Assembly (NCBI GenBank): GCA_964427535.1
Contig: CAYRVF010000180.1
Span: 1 to 7,619, forward strand
Source of the DNA: CAYRVF01 sp964427535
Lineage (GTDB): Bacteria > Chloroflexota > Ktedonobacteria > Ktedonobacterales > JADMIN01
Reading direction: 5' to 3'
DNA: 7,619 bases
Both the position numbers and the translations under genes were made by a program. Below the pieces are notes generated by a model. The model was not told where the DNA came from and searched no databases. It saw nothing but the letters and a program-made list of their open reading frames with translations. Each line of letters begins with the position of its first letter. Within the stretch, counting starts at the first letter, position 1. Below, piece by piece: positions 6,686 to 7,619 of this stretch.

Positions 6686-6706
6686 AGAAATAGCCTGGTT
6701 CCAGGC
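6686..6706 (-). terminator. Probable weak intrinsic terminator after the glycoside hydrolase gene
   Basis: Starting 13 nt after the hydrolase stop codon, the minus strand reads GCCTGG-AA-CCAGGC followed by TATTTCT. The stem can be extended by a G-T wobble and a T-A pair, and a realistic fold has a GAAC tetraloop. The T tract is interrupted, so termination is likely partial. It separates the hydrolase from the candidate promoter downstream. Confidence 0.45.
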
Positions 6707-6719
6707 CAAATCTCTACAG

Positions 6720-7619
6720 CTACTTCTGCGTCCACGGAAGGCTCTCCTCGGCTCCGGAGCTGGCTCTGAGGACAGCGCCGCCGACCTGCCGGATCCGGCC
6801 CGTGAACATCCGGCTCGACCGGGCCCGTAGCGAAGCAACCCGTTTCCAGCCGCCGGGCACCTGCCGCTCGATCACCACGATCGCACCTCCGCGAGGGGCC
6901 AGTCCCCACACGTCCACTCGCGAATGCCCCCTTCTTTGGGTCACGAACGGAAATCGAAATGCGATCGCGTCGGCCGGCTTCGGCGAGCCGTCCAGGAAGT
7001 ACACGCCGGATTGAAAAGTTGCCGCGTAGCTGGGGATTGGTGGCTGATCGCGAATGAGGTAATTGAGCACGACGCTCGCCCCCTCTCGCCATAGCTCCCA
7101 CATGGCCTGTTCGATCCAGTAGGCATGCATCGGCTCAGGCACGCCTTCCGGGTCGGGAGGCGAGCTCTCCCAAGACATCTCCGTGATCCAGATCGGCTTT
7201 CTGCCTCGTGGTAGAGCCGTTCCCGCGCGCTCTGCGATGTCGAGTGGAGCGGTCAGCCTGGCGATGTCAGGGATCGCGGCGTCCGCGGCGTTGATCGCGT
7301 GCCACAGCGGCCCGCCGATGCCGTAGGGATGGTGGTCGAGGATGTCGAAGTGGGCGGGGTCGGAGCACCGGCTTGCGTGGCGGCCCGACGGGTCAAGACA
7401 GAGGAGTGCATTGAGGAACGTCACCGGGGGCATGCGGTCGGCGCCGGGCGTCGGGTCCCCATATGGCGCCGTACCGGCCTCGAGAACTTGCCCATCGGGC
7501 TGTACCCGCTTGACGGCGCGGTAGACGGCGTTGAGCAGCGAGCGGTAGATCACCGGGCTCTGGGCGGTCCATCCCGCCGGCGAGTTCTCCCACTGAGGAG
7601 TTAGGTAGAAGGACAGGTT
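6720..7619 (-). CDS. Glycoside hydrolase-like protein (clan GH-A-like TIM barrel), C-terminal part
   Basis: Partial gene: the frame stays open past the GTG at 7553 to the right edge, giving 299 visible residues and no start in the window. The first visible residues, NLSFYLTPQW, read like the continuation of a WNEPN acid/base motif whose Glu would lie just outside. Next come a helix with VKRVQPDGQVLEAG, then LDHHPYG, and KPIWITEMSWE, where the Glu at 7179-7181 (visible residue 147) is placed as the clan GH-A nucleophile. YWIEQAMWELWREGASVVLNYLIRD, broken here after LWREG, and GVYFLDGSPKPA complete the barrel. The last 70 or so residues look like a small beta-sandwich ending in SLPWTQK, common in secreted actinobacterial proteins. 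The exact GH family is not certain. Its place in an EPS locus suggests an extracytoplasmic polymer-cleaving role; the signal peptide, if any, is outside the window. Confidence 0.8.
   Translation of the reverse strand, partial: NLSFYLTPQWENSPAGWTAQSPVIYRSLLNAVYRAVKRVQPDGQVLEAGTAPYGDPTPGADRMPPVTFLNALLCLDPSGRHASRCSDPAHFDILDHHPYGIGGPLWHAINAADAAIPDIARLTAPLDIAERAGTALPRGRKPIWITEMSWESSPPDPEGVPEPMHAYWIEQAMWELWREGASVVLNYLIRDQPPIPSYAATFQSGVYFLDGSPKPADAIAFRFPFVTQRRGHSRVDVWGLAPRGGAIVVIERQVPGGWKRVASLRARSSRMFTGRIRQVGGAVLRASSGAEESLPWTQK

Noticed and set aside
6622..7101. 159-residue minus-strand frame overlapping the hydrolase
   Set aside because: It is a different frame of the same strand, while the hydrolase frame carries the WITEMSW and barrel motifs.

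Overview
The window is high-GC, densely coded DNA whose proteins are rich in Ala, Arg and Gly. That, together with the gene content, suggests an actinomycetota genome, most plausibly Thermoleophilia/Solirubrobacterales; this placement is inferred from style and not proven. The locus is an exopolysaccharide (EPS) or capsule biosynthesis region. No tRNA, rRNA, CRISPR array, insertion sequence or phage gene was seen.

Layout, left to right. (1) Bases 2-2923, plus strand: the C-terminal half of a Wzx/MurJ-like lipid-linked oligosaccharide flippase, followed closely by two GT-B family 4 glycosyltransferases. The two glycosyltransferases sit 11 bp apart (or overlap by 4 bp if an upstream GTG is used), so they look like one operon. 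(2) Bases 2911-4164, minus strand: a secreted or membrane-anchored protein that looks like an alpha/alpha-toroid carbohydrate-active enzyme. It converges on the second glycosyltransferase with a 13-bp overlap of the coding ends. (3) Bases 4165-4372: a divergent intergenic region holding a 12-bp tandem repeat. (4) Bases 4373-4846, plus strand: a short left-handed beta-helix acetyltransferase of the serine-acetyltransferase-like EPS type. (5) Bases 4920-6494, minus strand: a polyprenyl-phosphate hexose-1-phosphate transferase (WbaP/WcaJ type), which would start the repeat unit. It has its own candidate promoter and a strong Shine-Dalgarno before a TTG start. (6) Base 6720 to the right edge, minus strand: the C-terminal part of a clan GH-A-like glycoside hydrolase, followed by a small terminator-like hairpin.

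How the parts fit. The glycosylphosphotransferase loads the first sugar on undecaprenyl phosphate, the GT4 enzymes extend it, the acetyltransferase may decorate it, and the flippase moves it across the membrane. The two probable extracytoplasmic enzymes could trim, cleave or remodel the finished polymer. This is a Wzx/Wzy-type scheme, but no Wzy polymerase or Wza/Wzc export gene lies in the window. The least familiar element is the toroid-like protein at 2911-4164, which I cannot assign to a named family.
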